Assembly: GCA_018873245.2 (NCBI GenBank)
Contig: JAEMBT020000009.1
Span: forward strand, 1,752,001 to 1,816,000
Length of the DNA stretch: 64,000 nt
Source: Archegozetes longisetosus
Taxonomy: Eukaryota > Arthropoda > Arachnida > Sarcoptiformes > Trhypochthoniidae
Direction: 5' to 3'
The position numbers and the translations under genes were made by a program. Positions 34,388 to 46,300 of the stretch are shown piece after piece; position 1 is the first letter of the stretch, and the number at the start of each line of letters is the position of its first letter. The notes under the pieces were generated by a model. The model did not search any database. It saw nothing but the letters and a program-made list of their open reading frames with translations, and was not told where the DNA came from.

Positions 34388-34770
34388 GAAACATTTACCA
34401 TGATTAATACTGATTAAGAGATGATTTGTGGTCAAATAATTATCGACTGACACTCAGTAGGTAATGAAAAATAATTAATGAGCTACATACGCTTGCAAAG
34501 TGCATGATAAAAAGTGGACACATATCTTACCTTTATTTTGACGAGCAGTAAAATTGTTTATGTGACCACATCATCATATTTAGTAATTTGTTAATTATTA
34601 TGATTGTTATTAATACCGTTAAAAATCATTATTAGCAGAGAAAATAAATGACTTTACAATTGAATTTCACTATCTTTGATCAGTTTTTTCTCATCACCCA
34701 TTGATTGTAACCGATAATTATTAGACTATAAATCATTTCTCTATTAGTACTAATTGTGGCAAGTTTCATT
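34388..34770. repeat. Foldback element FB2, unit 3 copy
   Basis: Aligned with 14119-14520 and 5499-5896, with both arms present and a slightly shortened centre. It is nearly the same as the unit 2 copy. Confidence 0.65.
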
Positions 34771-35859
34771 TTTAATCTTAATCTGACACCAGAGAAGGTT
34801 CGCTGTAAGCTTTATAGTAAATAGTGAAACAGGACTGCATTCTAATCGAAATTAATTTCGAGAAACTTAATTGTTTTCTAAAATTCAAAAATATTCAATA
34901 CTTTCAGTGTCGTAAATAAGAGGAAAGTTATATTTAAACTGATATAACTCGAAACAAGCTTACATAACAATTCTTTAAAATTATGCCCATGGTTCGGAAT
35001 TATTTAGTGACGCCACTGATATATTGTTGCGTAGTAACATGTATTAATAATATCAGTTGATTGTCTCATATACTATATCTGTTTAACTTATTTTAACACT
35101 CATTTTAATGAGATTCAGACAATCAATGAAAATCTATATTCATTTGCAGGTTTAATACGGAAACAGTAAAAAAAAACTTAAGAGCAAGTTCATACTACTG
35201 TAGCACTTGAATTCACTACTTTTCTCATAATATATAATTTAAGCCTCTAAAAACAGTTTGATTGAACTAATATGTTATTATATTTATGTTCTTACTCATG
35301 AGTTGTTCTGTTAACAAAAACCTGAAAATGAATTTCATTCATTCTAATCTAGAGGTTATAAATTATTTTGAGTTCAATAAACAAAACGAGAATCGAAAAA
35401 AGAGTTAGAACTGACCAGACCAGAAAATATATGCTTCTATCCATGATTTATAGATGAACTAATTTTTTGATATTGTCTAAAATCTTTTTTGTTTATAATT
35501 GAACAGTTTAGTTTTGATCATTCAGAATTTGATTCAAGAAACCGCTTGTCCTAAGTGCTGTTTCGGTTAGCATTAAAATTATACTAAGACGAGATCTGTA
35601 TCAAAGCATTAATCATTCAATAAGGCTCAACAATAATGAATGTGCTTGCTTAGTTTTCTACATAGGATTTGTATTCAAACTCATATTCCATTCAATTTAG
35701 ATTTGGTACATTTTGAAAATGGTATAAAAAATTAACTCTCGCTATATTGAGAAATGTGCAATTTTTTCTAAACCTTCAATTGCGCTTACTTCAATTATAA
35801 TATTCTTTTGAATAATACTTGTTGCTTCCGGGTGGTGATGGATTTCACAGCACCTCTGA

Positions 35860-35970
35860 GTCTTCGAGAAACTCGACTGCGCGTTCTGGTACCCGCCACA
35901 AGTATGGGAAGACGATTTGGTTAAAGTGGCAGATGGATGTAAGAGACGGGCGTTTGGAGAAAATACAGGG
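35860..35970 (+). pseudogene. Relic exon of unrecognised gene (spacer copy 2)
   Basis: Paralogue of the fragment at 7631. The frame VFEKLDCAFWYPPQVWEDDL, then VKVADGCKRRAFGE is open until the foldback insertion at about 35971 cuts it. It keeps frame across a one-codon indel relative to copy 1, so the two diverged partly as coding DNA or recently from one. Confidence 0.35.
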
Positions 35971-36553
35971 CTATAAGAATATTTTTAGACAAATTTGAGC
36001 GCTTATATTTCAATAAATATAAGACGCAAATCAACAAAACCTATAACAAAGTAGAGTTTAATTCAATACTTTTATTTTGATTAATTTTCATATGCATATA
36101 GAATATTTGGTTTTAATTTCACAACAATTTAGTAAAATGTCCATTAAAAATTAATTTCCATTCAATAAATTCACTTAATTGAAAGTTTTAAGTAAATTTT
36201 CAGTAGGAAAAATAAGTTTGATTTTAATTATATTCAAAGTACTATTTTCCATCAATATAAAAAGAAGAAATTACTGAAAAGTCGATAAGAATTTATAATT
36301 TATAGGACTGGAAAATATTAAAAATACTGCATTTTATACTAAATAGTTTCTATGGGTTCTTAATTTAACGTAGGAAAATGCGTTTGGAAACTGCTTTTTA
36401 ATGAACATTTTTCTAAATTGTTGTAAAGTTAGAACCAGACATTTTTATGCATGAAATTTAATCGAAATAAAAGTATTGAAATAATCTTTATTATGATTCA
36501 GATTTTGTTGATAAGCACTCAAACTCGTCTCAAAATAATAATGTGTTAGTCTA
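35971..36553. mobile_element. Foldback MITE with about 180-bp arms inserted in the relic exon
   Basis: The left part (35971-36160) and right part (about 36370-36553) are long imperfect inverted copies, sharing TTCAATACTTTTATTT, CACAACAATTTAG (ACAACAATTTAG in the other arm) and ATTAAAAA words. The aligned unit 1 sequence (about 7735-7755) is uninterrupted, which defines the insertion. No coding frame was seen. Confidence 0.75.
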
Positions 36554-39500
36554 TTTAGATTAAAAGTTGCAGAAGCGTTATTTGTCGCCGTCGTTTTATT
36601 TACGAGATGGAGGCAATCATGGAGGGGTAGCCTGAGCAGAGTCTAAGTAATGCTTTACTGCATTTATCGTACATTGTCCATCTAGAATTTTTCTATAGAA
36701 CTAAATGATTTTTTTCTTCGGGAAGTTTTATTATATCAATTTGTGATCACGAGACACTTTATCATGACTCGCGTGTTACCTAGTATAATTATTTATAATT
36801 ATTAGTTCTATTGCTGCAACACGCAATTACATCTTCTCATATAACTATTCTCACGTATCGATTATTATATTTTGTAAGCCTCTAATGAAAGTCTTGTAAA
36901 GTAGTGGCATATGAAGATGGCAATATAGCACAGAGGAATTGCCAAGGACTGATTCAATTTTTTTGTAATCGTTTCTGGAATTAAAATGGACGAACATCTT
37001 CAAAAGTCAAATAGAAAATTAGTAAATGTTTGATCAATAATTTACAGCGCAATTAGTGTAAGAATGATTGAAATAAATGCCGAAAACCAAACTAAACATT
37101 CGAAACTTAGAATGTATTCGAATAATGTCGGATAAAAGATTTTGATATCATTAGTCTTTCAGTCTTCATTCCGATTAGCCGATTGAAGTGGACAGTATCA
37201 GAGTCACAAATCAACGATTGAATTAATTCTGTATTAGACTGTATTAAATGATATAAAAAAACAGATTTTCAGCTTATAGCAGTTCTAAGCTTTCGATATT
37301 ATTTTGAGGCCTTTCCAATCTTAAACAGAGAAGGAAGTTTAAAAATGAATTAATTTCGAAATAAAAAAAATTCATTAATCTTAACAGTTTATTATGATGT
37401 AAAAAAATTTATTTAAGTTAACATAAGAGCTTTTATACTTCTATAATTTATAATTCACTTGTATAGCAAACTCTCAATCATTTAAATCAAAGATCCACAG
37501 TTTTCTGCTTCAAGATCAAAAACAAATGACTAATACCGGAATTCTCTAAAAACTACAATCTTTCCACTTTTCTCATATTTATTTTAATTTAAATTAAAAG
37601 CTTTACTCGTAGAAACATTTCCTATGCAAATTAAAATTTTTATATCAAAATAAAGGGAAGGCTATAAATTAAATGTGAAACAGAAAACAAATTGCGTCAT
37701 TTAAGCTTTTAGATGATATTCATTAATGATCAGTTTTCTTATATTAGTCGATTGTCACGAGTGCTTCATTGAAATTCAATAATTAAAGCATTAATTATTG
37801 TCGTTGAAAAAATATGATTGACTAATTTTAATAACAATTAACTACATTATGAGAAAATGATGACACGCATCAATGAGTAAGTGAACTACCAATTGTTCAA
37901 ATCATTTTCTTCTTTATTAAATAAACGCTTAGAAAACATCAGTAAAAACTTGTAGAATCAATACTTAGGTTAGCTTTGCCCTATTTCTAGAAATTAATAT
38001 ATAAAAGTTCATTACGAAGTATAAGTTAAAACTACTTGGCTTACTATAATTAGAGATGATGGTTAGTGAGTTTACGAGACTTTCATTTGTGATAAAGACT
38101 ATAAAATTTGTAAGTCTTATTCAAATTATTTTTAAGTTCAAATACGAGCTGAAAAGCTTCCGACTGAACTTCTTTGCTTACTTGAAAAAATAAAGTGGCT
38201 TATAGAAAACAAAAGAAAAAATTTAATCTAAAACTAATACTCAATACTGAACATTAATATTTAGTCATTTTGCCTCCACTCATAACGAACTTTTATGTAA
38301 GTCAAATGTTGTTTAGAACCAAATCGGGGTTTGCACTTATTTTATGAATTAAATTCTTTCTAAACACTAAAATACATTTTAACATTCATTTAGTCTTTTA
38401 AAATGTTTGAATATCTCCAAAAATAAAATAGAAAGTGAGATGAAAGCTATAAAGGATTCTAAAATTTGAAAATAAATCGCTATTTTGAAGGAAATAACAT
38501 TTTTATATATAAATCTGGAAAAAATATTTTCGCGAGAGTTCTAACTAATGACATTAATTGTAATCGTGACATAAAATGTAAATTTTTGAGGCGATGATTA
38601 GTTATCAAAATATTACTAATTGTATTAGTTTGTAACTTTCGAGTTAAAAACATTTCTATTCAATTAAATGTGCAATTAATAAGTTTTTTCTTATTAATCG
38701 GTCCAATATGCTATTTATTAAACTATTGTAATGATATAAATGAAAACTAGATCAGATACCGATAAATATCGTAAACAATGATGTTGTAAAATAATTAGTA
38801 TTCGGTTAACTTTCTATTGAGTCAAATGTTGAACAAGGTATGAAATGTAATTACAAGCCCTTTTGATTTTCAAATGAGCAAAGAAGTACTTTTCGCCTTC
38901 CAAGCCTGATATAATGATTGAGCAATATTTGATTAAAGTTTCTCTAAATGTAGTAGTTTTTCTCATAATTTTCGATAAAACATTCATAGGCATGCAATAA
39001 AATCAGATCTGACATTGAAGAATATATGTTTCTAGGTCATAGATTCAATGCGTGTGCACTCAGGATTTCATAATGATAGCGAAGAAAGTATAGTAAAAGC
39101 ATTAAACCGGCTCATGACCTGAATGCAACAAAAAGTGTTCTCAACTTTCTAAGCAATAAAAATTTTTATTGCCCAAACAATAATTGCCAGTCTTGTTGGT
39201 ATTCGACTGAGTTTAATATTTTGAATAATTTTTCGCTTAGAATTTCTTCAAAGTGAAACACTTTTTATTTACTAGTTCCTATTCTTTCAATAGTAAAGAA
39301 CTTATTTAGCTTCACAACTTCTGTAACTCGACTTATAAGAGTTCTTCTATTTTGATATTATGTTTGGTATTGTGCAATGGTGTAAACTCAAGTAGTTTGA
39401 ATTGATATTTTGCATTTTTCCTGAAATTACATTCAAACAAATGCCAAGTTATTTAGCACTTTCGTTTTTTCAATATCACATGACTTATATGTATTATTAT

Positions 39501-40398
39501 TATAAGGCATTACATTTTCTAACATTTTACAACGATATAAACATTTCTCCAATAAATAGTTGAAAGATGTCCCAAAAACAATACTTGCTCTCATAGTTAA
39601 TGAAAGACAAAGGCTCGGTTACCTCGAGCTTCGAACCCGAGCCTGAAGCTCGGTCGAGTACTTTTTTCATTACTTATTTAACAGAATATTTAACTTATCT
39701 ATAAACGTTTTTTAAATTTATTTGTGATCTGCTATTCAATTCTTTGTAAATTCATTAAATTTTTTATGTGAATAATTTTTTATCTGTTGTTGAGTTGAGT
39801 CTAAATAAAAATCTAATGTAATTAAACATCGTAGGAATTTGCTACAAAAATTTATTTTTTCGAGATCGAGCGTAATATATAGTGGCTAAGAGTTTAGAAA
39901 AATTCGTCGAGAGAATCGTATTGTTATTGACGTAAATAGCCTCATAAAGCTTTTACAGAATAAACTATGAATCTCACGTGATCTCTAGAAATTGAGACCC
40001 ATTTTCAAATAATGTTTATGTACTTATTAAAGTTAATAAAGCGCTAATTATTCTATAATCTTATGACATCTTATCTTGTCTTATCGAAGAGGAAAGTCCT
40101 TAAAAAGACTTAGTTTATAAAAAATGCAGTTATAAAGTAGTAACATTACTTTGCTTACATTGGAACCAATGCTTGAAGACTTATCTAAAAGCCAATTATT
40201 AAGTTAAATTTTCAAGATTTTTTTTAATTGGAAAATAGGTAATGCAAAATATATTTAACCAGAGGTTAAATTGCGTTGCGTAAACTTACTATTGTTATGG
40301 GGAGGCCACCAAAACCTGTTTCACCATAAGAAATAAGAAACTTACATCTTCTAAGAATTGATTGAAAATATTAACTATTTTTTACTAAGCCTCGTAAA
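36554..40398. promoter_or_regulatory. Spacer between IR3 and ABCH2
   Basis: The first part aligns with unit 1 (7.8-9.2 kb) and the last part (38.73-40.4 kb) with the ABCH1 5' flank. No gene was seen. As the shared upstream region of a divergent pair it must contain the ABCH2 promoter, but no element can be named with confidence. Confidence 0.45.
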
Positions 40399-43300
40399 AT
40401 GGATGCAATTAGAATAAGTGAAGTTTCATTTAAATATAATAAACAAGCCATACTTAATAGTATTAGTGCACAAATTGATCAAAATCATATTTATGCACTT
40501 CTTGGTCCGAGTGGTTGTGGAAAGACTACTCTTTTAAGACTGATTTTCGGTAGAATTAAGCCTAAAAGTGGTTCGATTACTGTTTTAGGCCAAGAACCGG
40601 GTTCAGCTAATAGTTTGATAAGTTATATGCCTCAAGAACGTGCTCTATGTCTACAATTCACTGTTGATCAAACTTTTGATTATTTTGCCAGAATTTTTCG
40701 AATTTCTAAACAGGATTACATTGAAAGGTAAGAAATGAGATATACAAATTATGGCAACACTTTTAATACTCGAAAATACAATTTCGAAATCGATAACTTG
40801 ATTTTATTAAAATAGCCAAATAAAAACAATTTCTTTTACCTTATTTAATAGTTTACAATTAGTACGAGCAATATGGAGCGAATCCCGTGTACACCTTTAC
40901 TTATGATTTCTATTTTTTAAAAAGGCATAAAAATAATGCTTACTCATTGCATACTTGTGAAAGTATTGTGAAACTTATAACAAACAATAGATAAAGTGTT
41001 TATGACTTGAAAGATTACTTTTACTTTGATTGGTGTCAGTTTGGCAGAACGGGATTTTATAGTCAGTTCAGCTGAAACAGGTTAAAATCAATTTTACAAC
41101 TGATTTTCTCATTTCATACATACTTTGTCAGTTCATTCATACTTATCAAAGTAAAATTTAAAAATCTGATAGTAATCATCAGATTTAGATAAAAGCTTAA
41201 GCACCAATAGTCAATAGATGACAAAACTATAAACATTTGGTCAAATATTAGACTTGATTCATTTCCATTAAAGCTCAATCTTGAAAATTTAATAAATATA
41301 ACATTTAACTTATTATTAGAGTTATAAAAAATATTTAATCATATTATTTTGAATAGTTGAATAAGATTTTTAGCTTTTATATGTACAATTACGAAATAAT
41401 AAAAGTCGCACTAGAGAAAGAGAGTGCATTTTAGGGTTTGAGTTTTAGTGTAAAACAGTTTAAAAAACTAAGTTAAGCACAACTTTTTCTCTTATCAAAC
41501 ATAACTTTTATTTCAATGAAATTTCTCTTAAATCTATCTATTAAATAACTTGAATATTAAACGCCGATTGTTTATCATTAATATTTGGTCCATTGACCAC
41601 AACTTTGAATAACTAACTGCATTCTAGAAGGCATTGAACGATACAATTTTCAACAATATCAGTGCCGCCTAATTTTTCTCATACATTACAAATTTAGTTC
41701 CAAATTCACTGACGTTTCACGGACAACTATTTCACCAATAGTCATCAGATCCATAATGAATACCGATGAGTGGTTGTATAACGAATGAGAAACACTCGTT
41801 ATCACATGGTTAATTTATTATTAAAGAGTAGTATTTAAAACTTCAACAGCTCATAACTCTTGAAGTGTTCATTTGATATGCTTAAGACTTACATTTCTGG
41901 AAACTGTATGCAAAAACCTTTGAAAAAATGTGCATGTCACCAATGTTCATCGGTGGACAGATAATGATATGTACATCTTTTCAAAGGTTTTTGCACACAG
42001 TTTCCAGAAATACAAGTCTTAAGCATATCAGACGAACGCTTCAAGAGTTGTGAGCTTTTGAAATTTTGAATAATACTCTTTAAAATATGATAAAGTGTTA
42101 CATTTTGAGTCATTTTTTAAATATTAGTCAATTTTGAGTTTTGTTCGAGCTAAAACATTATTTCTCTTATATAACTTTTTTAACCCTGATTTTTGGCAGT
42201 CAGTGTTTTTATATTAGGATAGGTTAAAAACTAACACCTAGTGAAGACATGTGCTACTTTTATTATTTCATGATTGTACTAATTTGGCTTAACAGCTCCA
42301 ATTTACAGCATGTTTCAAAAACTTACAGAATTTATTACATCAATAATAAATTAATTTTTACGCAGAACATGAAGTGTGCACTCGAAAGTTATTTCTAGAA
42401 TTCGAGCTCTTCATAATTGCTTTGAAAAATAGAGGGTTTTCTAAAATCTAAACTGAGAATACGAAAACAGAGAAATTACACTTTTCGGCTAAACTGACTT
42501 CTGCGAAACTGACTCCTACGTTTATTTTATGATATAAACTTCATTTCAATTGTAACAACTACTTGAAGGATTTCATAGGAAAATCAAATGTAATAGACTT
42601 AATGTTAGACAAGTGATGGAAATTTCTAGAAATTCTCTTTTTGATGAGAAACTTTCTAGAATGTTCCTCGGGACAATTTTTCCTACACTGTGATTATTTT
42701 GAATACCAAACCAAAACAAATGATATCCTGAATATTTAAAAATCGCTATTGTTGTATATCACTTAAATTAAAACATGTATTTGAGCTGAGAAAATAGAAG
42801 ATTTCTCTTAAGAGAAATCTTCTGCGATAGAAAACCAGAAAATTTCTCCGAAAAATTTCTTTTTACAACACTAGGTTAGATATAGAAATCAAACTTAACT
42901 TTTTTGGGTCAATACTCAAATCAGTTAATTAGTATTTTATTTTTTCAAATTTTATAAATAACAAACCTTTTGAGTAATAATTTGAAAATTAATTGAAACA
43001 ATGATTTTTAGCCAAGTTTTAAAAATTTATTCTGAATAATTTATTCATTACCATGACCAGATTTTCAATTTGTGGGAGCAATGATCAAAAAATTTTCGGC
43101 AAATTGATTATTTTTTGCAAATTAGTATCAATTAAAACAATTCTTGTTGTAGAATTTGATAATAAATGCATTAATTTAAACTAATTTTGAAAAAATAATC
43201 AATTTGTCGAAAATCTTCTAATTACTGCCTCCCAAACCGAAAACCTGGCATGGTAGTGACTAAATTATTCAGAATAAATTTTAAAAATTGGCTCAAAATC

Positions 43301-46300
43301 ATTGTGTTAGACGCCATTTTTTCAATTCATTTTCAAACTATTATTCAAAAGGTTTATTATTCATAAAATTTGATAAAATGAAATACTAGTTAATTGATTT
43401 GAATATTGATCCAAAAAGATTAAGTTTGATTTCTATGTTCAATCTTAAGTCAATTGCATTTAATTTTCCTATTTTTGTATATTATTTGGTAGGAATGTGG
43501 GGCTTATATTATAATTTTATAACGACATACAGGTAGGAAAGGTAAACGGTTTATCACTTTGACTGAGATCCGCTCCACATTGAGTACGAGATAGCTGACT
43601 GTTTCTATATACAGTAAAAGTTCGATATAACAAACACTCTAGTGACGAAAGTTTTCGTTCGTTACACCGAGCTGTACGCTTTAATCCATAGAAACTCGAA
43701 ATAGGTGAAAAATAAAGTTAAATCATGAAATAGCGAGATGAATCCTTATTGTGACTATTCAAATTCTTATCAAAAAATAATCAAATGAGTTAGTCCTAAA
43801 GTTTTTTCAACTTTGAACAGTAATTTTAAAATATCATAGGATGCATACAAAACACTACATAAGAGCAAACTAGAATATGTATTAAAAGCAATGATTTATT
43901 AACGCACTGATTGATTTTAATAAAAACTTGAGCAAATAATGTAAGGGTTTGTTTCTTTATAATTTAACTTATTTATTTTGGGTTTCTCCGCACCGAAAAA
44001 ATTTCTATTCATGAGTCTTAAAAAATACTTTGTATGACTCAAAAACGGTTCAAAACGAAGATATCAAGTCTGATGAAAGGCATTTGAGAGGCTTATAAAT
44101 ATACATACATCTTTCAATTGAACAATATCTACCATTCTAGCGTATAAAATAAAATTCCTAGAGATTCATATCTGGCCTTAAGCTTAAAATAAGACGACTT
44201 TATTTTTATATCTTTTCAAACGTATTCAACCCAAAAAATATTCTAAGGGTGTGGTTATACCCAGGCTGACCACCTCAGTTCGGGCCGCTTGTGTGGTATT
44301 TTGATGCAAAGAAGGGGGAGTAAGCGATTTTCTAAATGCAACTCCAGGGATCAATCAATTATATACTTAAGATACATAAAAACTTTTACTACTGAGAATA
44401 ACATCAATAATTAGCGAATAACTGTATTTGAAAGTATATTTTTATTAGATTTTGCAGCTTTTAATATTGCCTCATTCTTCGAAGGGTAATCAGCAAACTC
44501 AATGCGTGACATTTGAAAGTTAGACTTTATGCTCTGACCAAATCAATACTCATTTGACTTCTCTCATCATTCCATAATCTCTTCATTTGAACACGATTCA
44601 TACAGAGCTGAGATAATACATTTTAAACTCTTTTTAATTTGACTTATGATTAGTTTGTTTGAATTTGCCTTTTACTTATTTGAGATATTTTGCTTGTAAT
44701 TACAACTTTATATGTATTAAACTTTTACGCATACATTTTTAAAGTGCTCATATTCACTAGCTTTTGACAGCCTTAAAAATAACATAAAAGTATTTGTTTT
44801 ACAGTTTATCGCTTAGTATTTTAAATGTTATCATGTCATTCTATAATATAAATCGAAATTATTCGTTTTGAAATTGGTTTCTAGTATAAATTTTAAAATT
44901 TCAATAAATTTTCTAAATGCTTGAGACTCTCGCCTCACACAAGTAATCATTGTGAGAGACACGATTCAGACCCCCGATGTGAGAGAATCACATGAGTTGC
45001 ATGAGAGGTGGTCAGCTGATTATATCAAAAGTTAGAATATTTCAGATTCTAGAACAGACTTATCTATAGCTAATATTATAACAATGAATAGAAATACTTA
45101 TTTTAAAAGTCTGTTATTTTTGTCTGAATATTATACTTAAAAATATTAAAATCTAAAACTTAATATCTAAAATCAGAGTTTTAGGTTAAAAACTTAATTT
45201 TAATCCTTTAAGAAATAGATGAAAGCTATATTAATAAGAAATATACTGTATATCGAATGATTATATGCTTCAATGTACCTAAAGTACGTTCCTTATATCG
45301 AATGAGTTTTACTCGGGATTGGCATTTGCTGTAAATTTTTTTAAAAAACAAAATATGCCTTAAATGATAGGTAATTATTAAAGATTTTAAGTTTTCGGTG
45401 TAATTTAGGCTGAAATGCATGTTTTGAAATTTTATAATTAATTCAAGTTTAGGCTTCCCTCTCAAGTAGAGCAATAAAAATTGTAGTGTTTGAGTATTCT
45501 CATATTTGAGTTAATTCGTTGCGATATTTTTGATGAGCAATTTTATAAAATTAATTAATAATAATAATTGGGTTTAGCATTTTAAAATAAGTTATTCTAA
45601 AAATGGTTTATAACCATTAGAACATTAATAGATTTTGAAAGATTTTGATCTATGCGTAAAAACTTTTATGAATCGAACTGAGTTCTAATTATAGCAAACT
45701 CACAACTTGAGAGGGAAATGAGAGGGAAGCTTAAACTTGAATAAATTATAAAATTTCAAAAAATGCATTTCAGCCCAAATCACACCGAAAACTTAAAATC
45801 TTTAATAATTACCTATCATTTAAGGCATATTTTGTTTAAAAAAATTTACAGCGAATGCCAATTCCGAGTTAGCTTGATTTCATAGGGTTTTGGAAAAAGA
45901 TTTCTGTAATGTTCGTCACAGAGATGTTCGTTACATCGAGATTTTACTACAATTAATTTCGAACAGTTTTTCAAGAAACATTTATTTTATTTAAATCACA
46001 ACTTTTTAAATGAGATCTTCTATTAAATAGAAAACAAAAATTAGATGAAGTCATGAACATTCCTGAAGGCAATAAAGTTATAAGTGAATTATCAGGAGGC
46101 CAACAAAGAATAGTCTCACTCGCGATCGCTTTACTTAATGAGTCAAAACTTATAATTCTTGACGAACCAACTGTTGGAATAGATTTGATGACAACCAGTC
46201 ATATTTGGAAATATCTTTGCAACAAATGTGAACAGGGATTGACTATTTTATTTGTTACACAATATGTTGAAGAAGCGACTCATGCAAATAAAGTTGCATT

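Larger units (their letters stand above)
40869..43582. mobile_element. 2.7-kb hAT-like element with 8-bp target duplication
   Basis: The direct repeats AGTACGAG at 40861-40868 and 43583-43590 flank ends that are inverted: CAATATGGAGCGAATC on the left and, on the minus strand, CAATGTGGAGCGGATC on the right. The ABCH1 intron has the single uninterrupted site AGTACGAG at 20829-20836. An 8-bp duplication fits hAT (or P-like) elements. No transposase frame was recognised inside. The interior instead holds an FB1 foldback copy and other palindromes, so it is a non-autonomous or nested composite. Confidence 0.85.

Noticed and set aside
45226-45474. 82-aa minus ORF
   Set aside because: Lies in one arm of a foldback element; the other arm does not preserve it.
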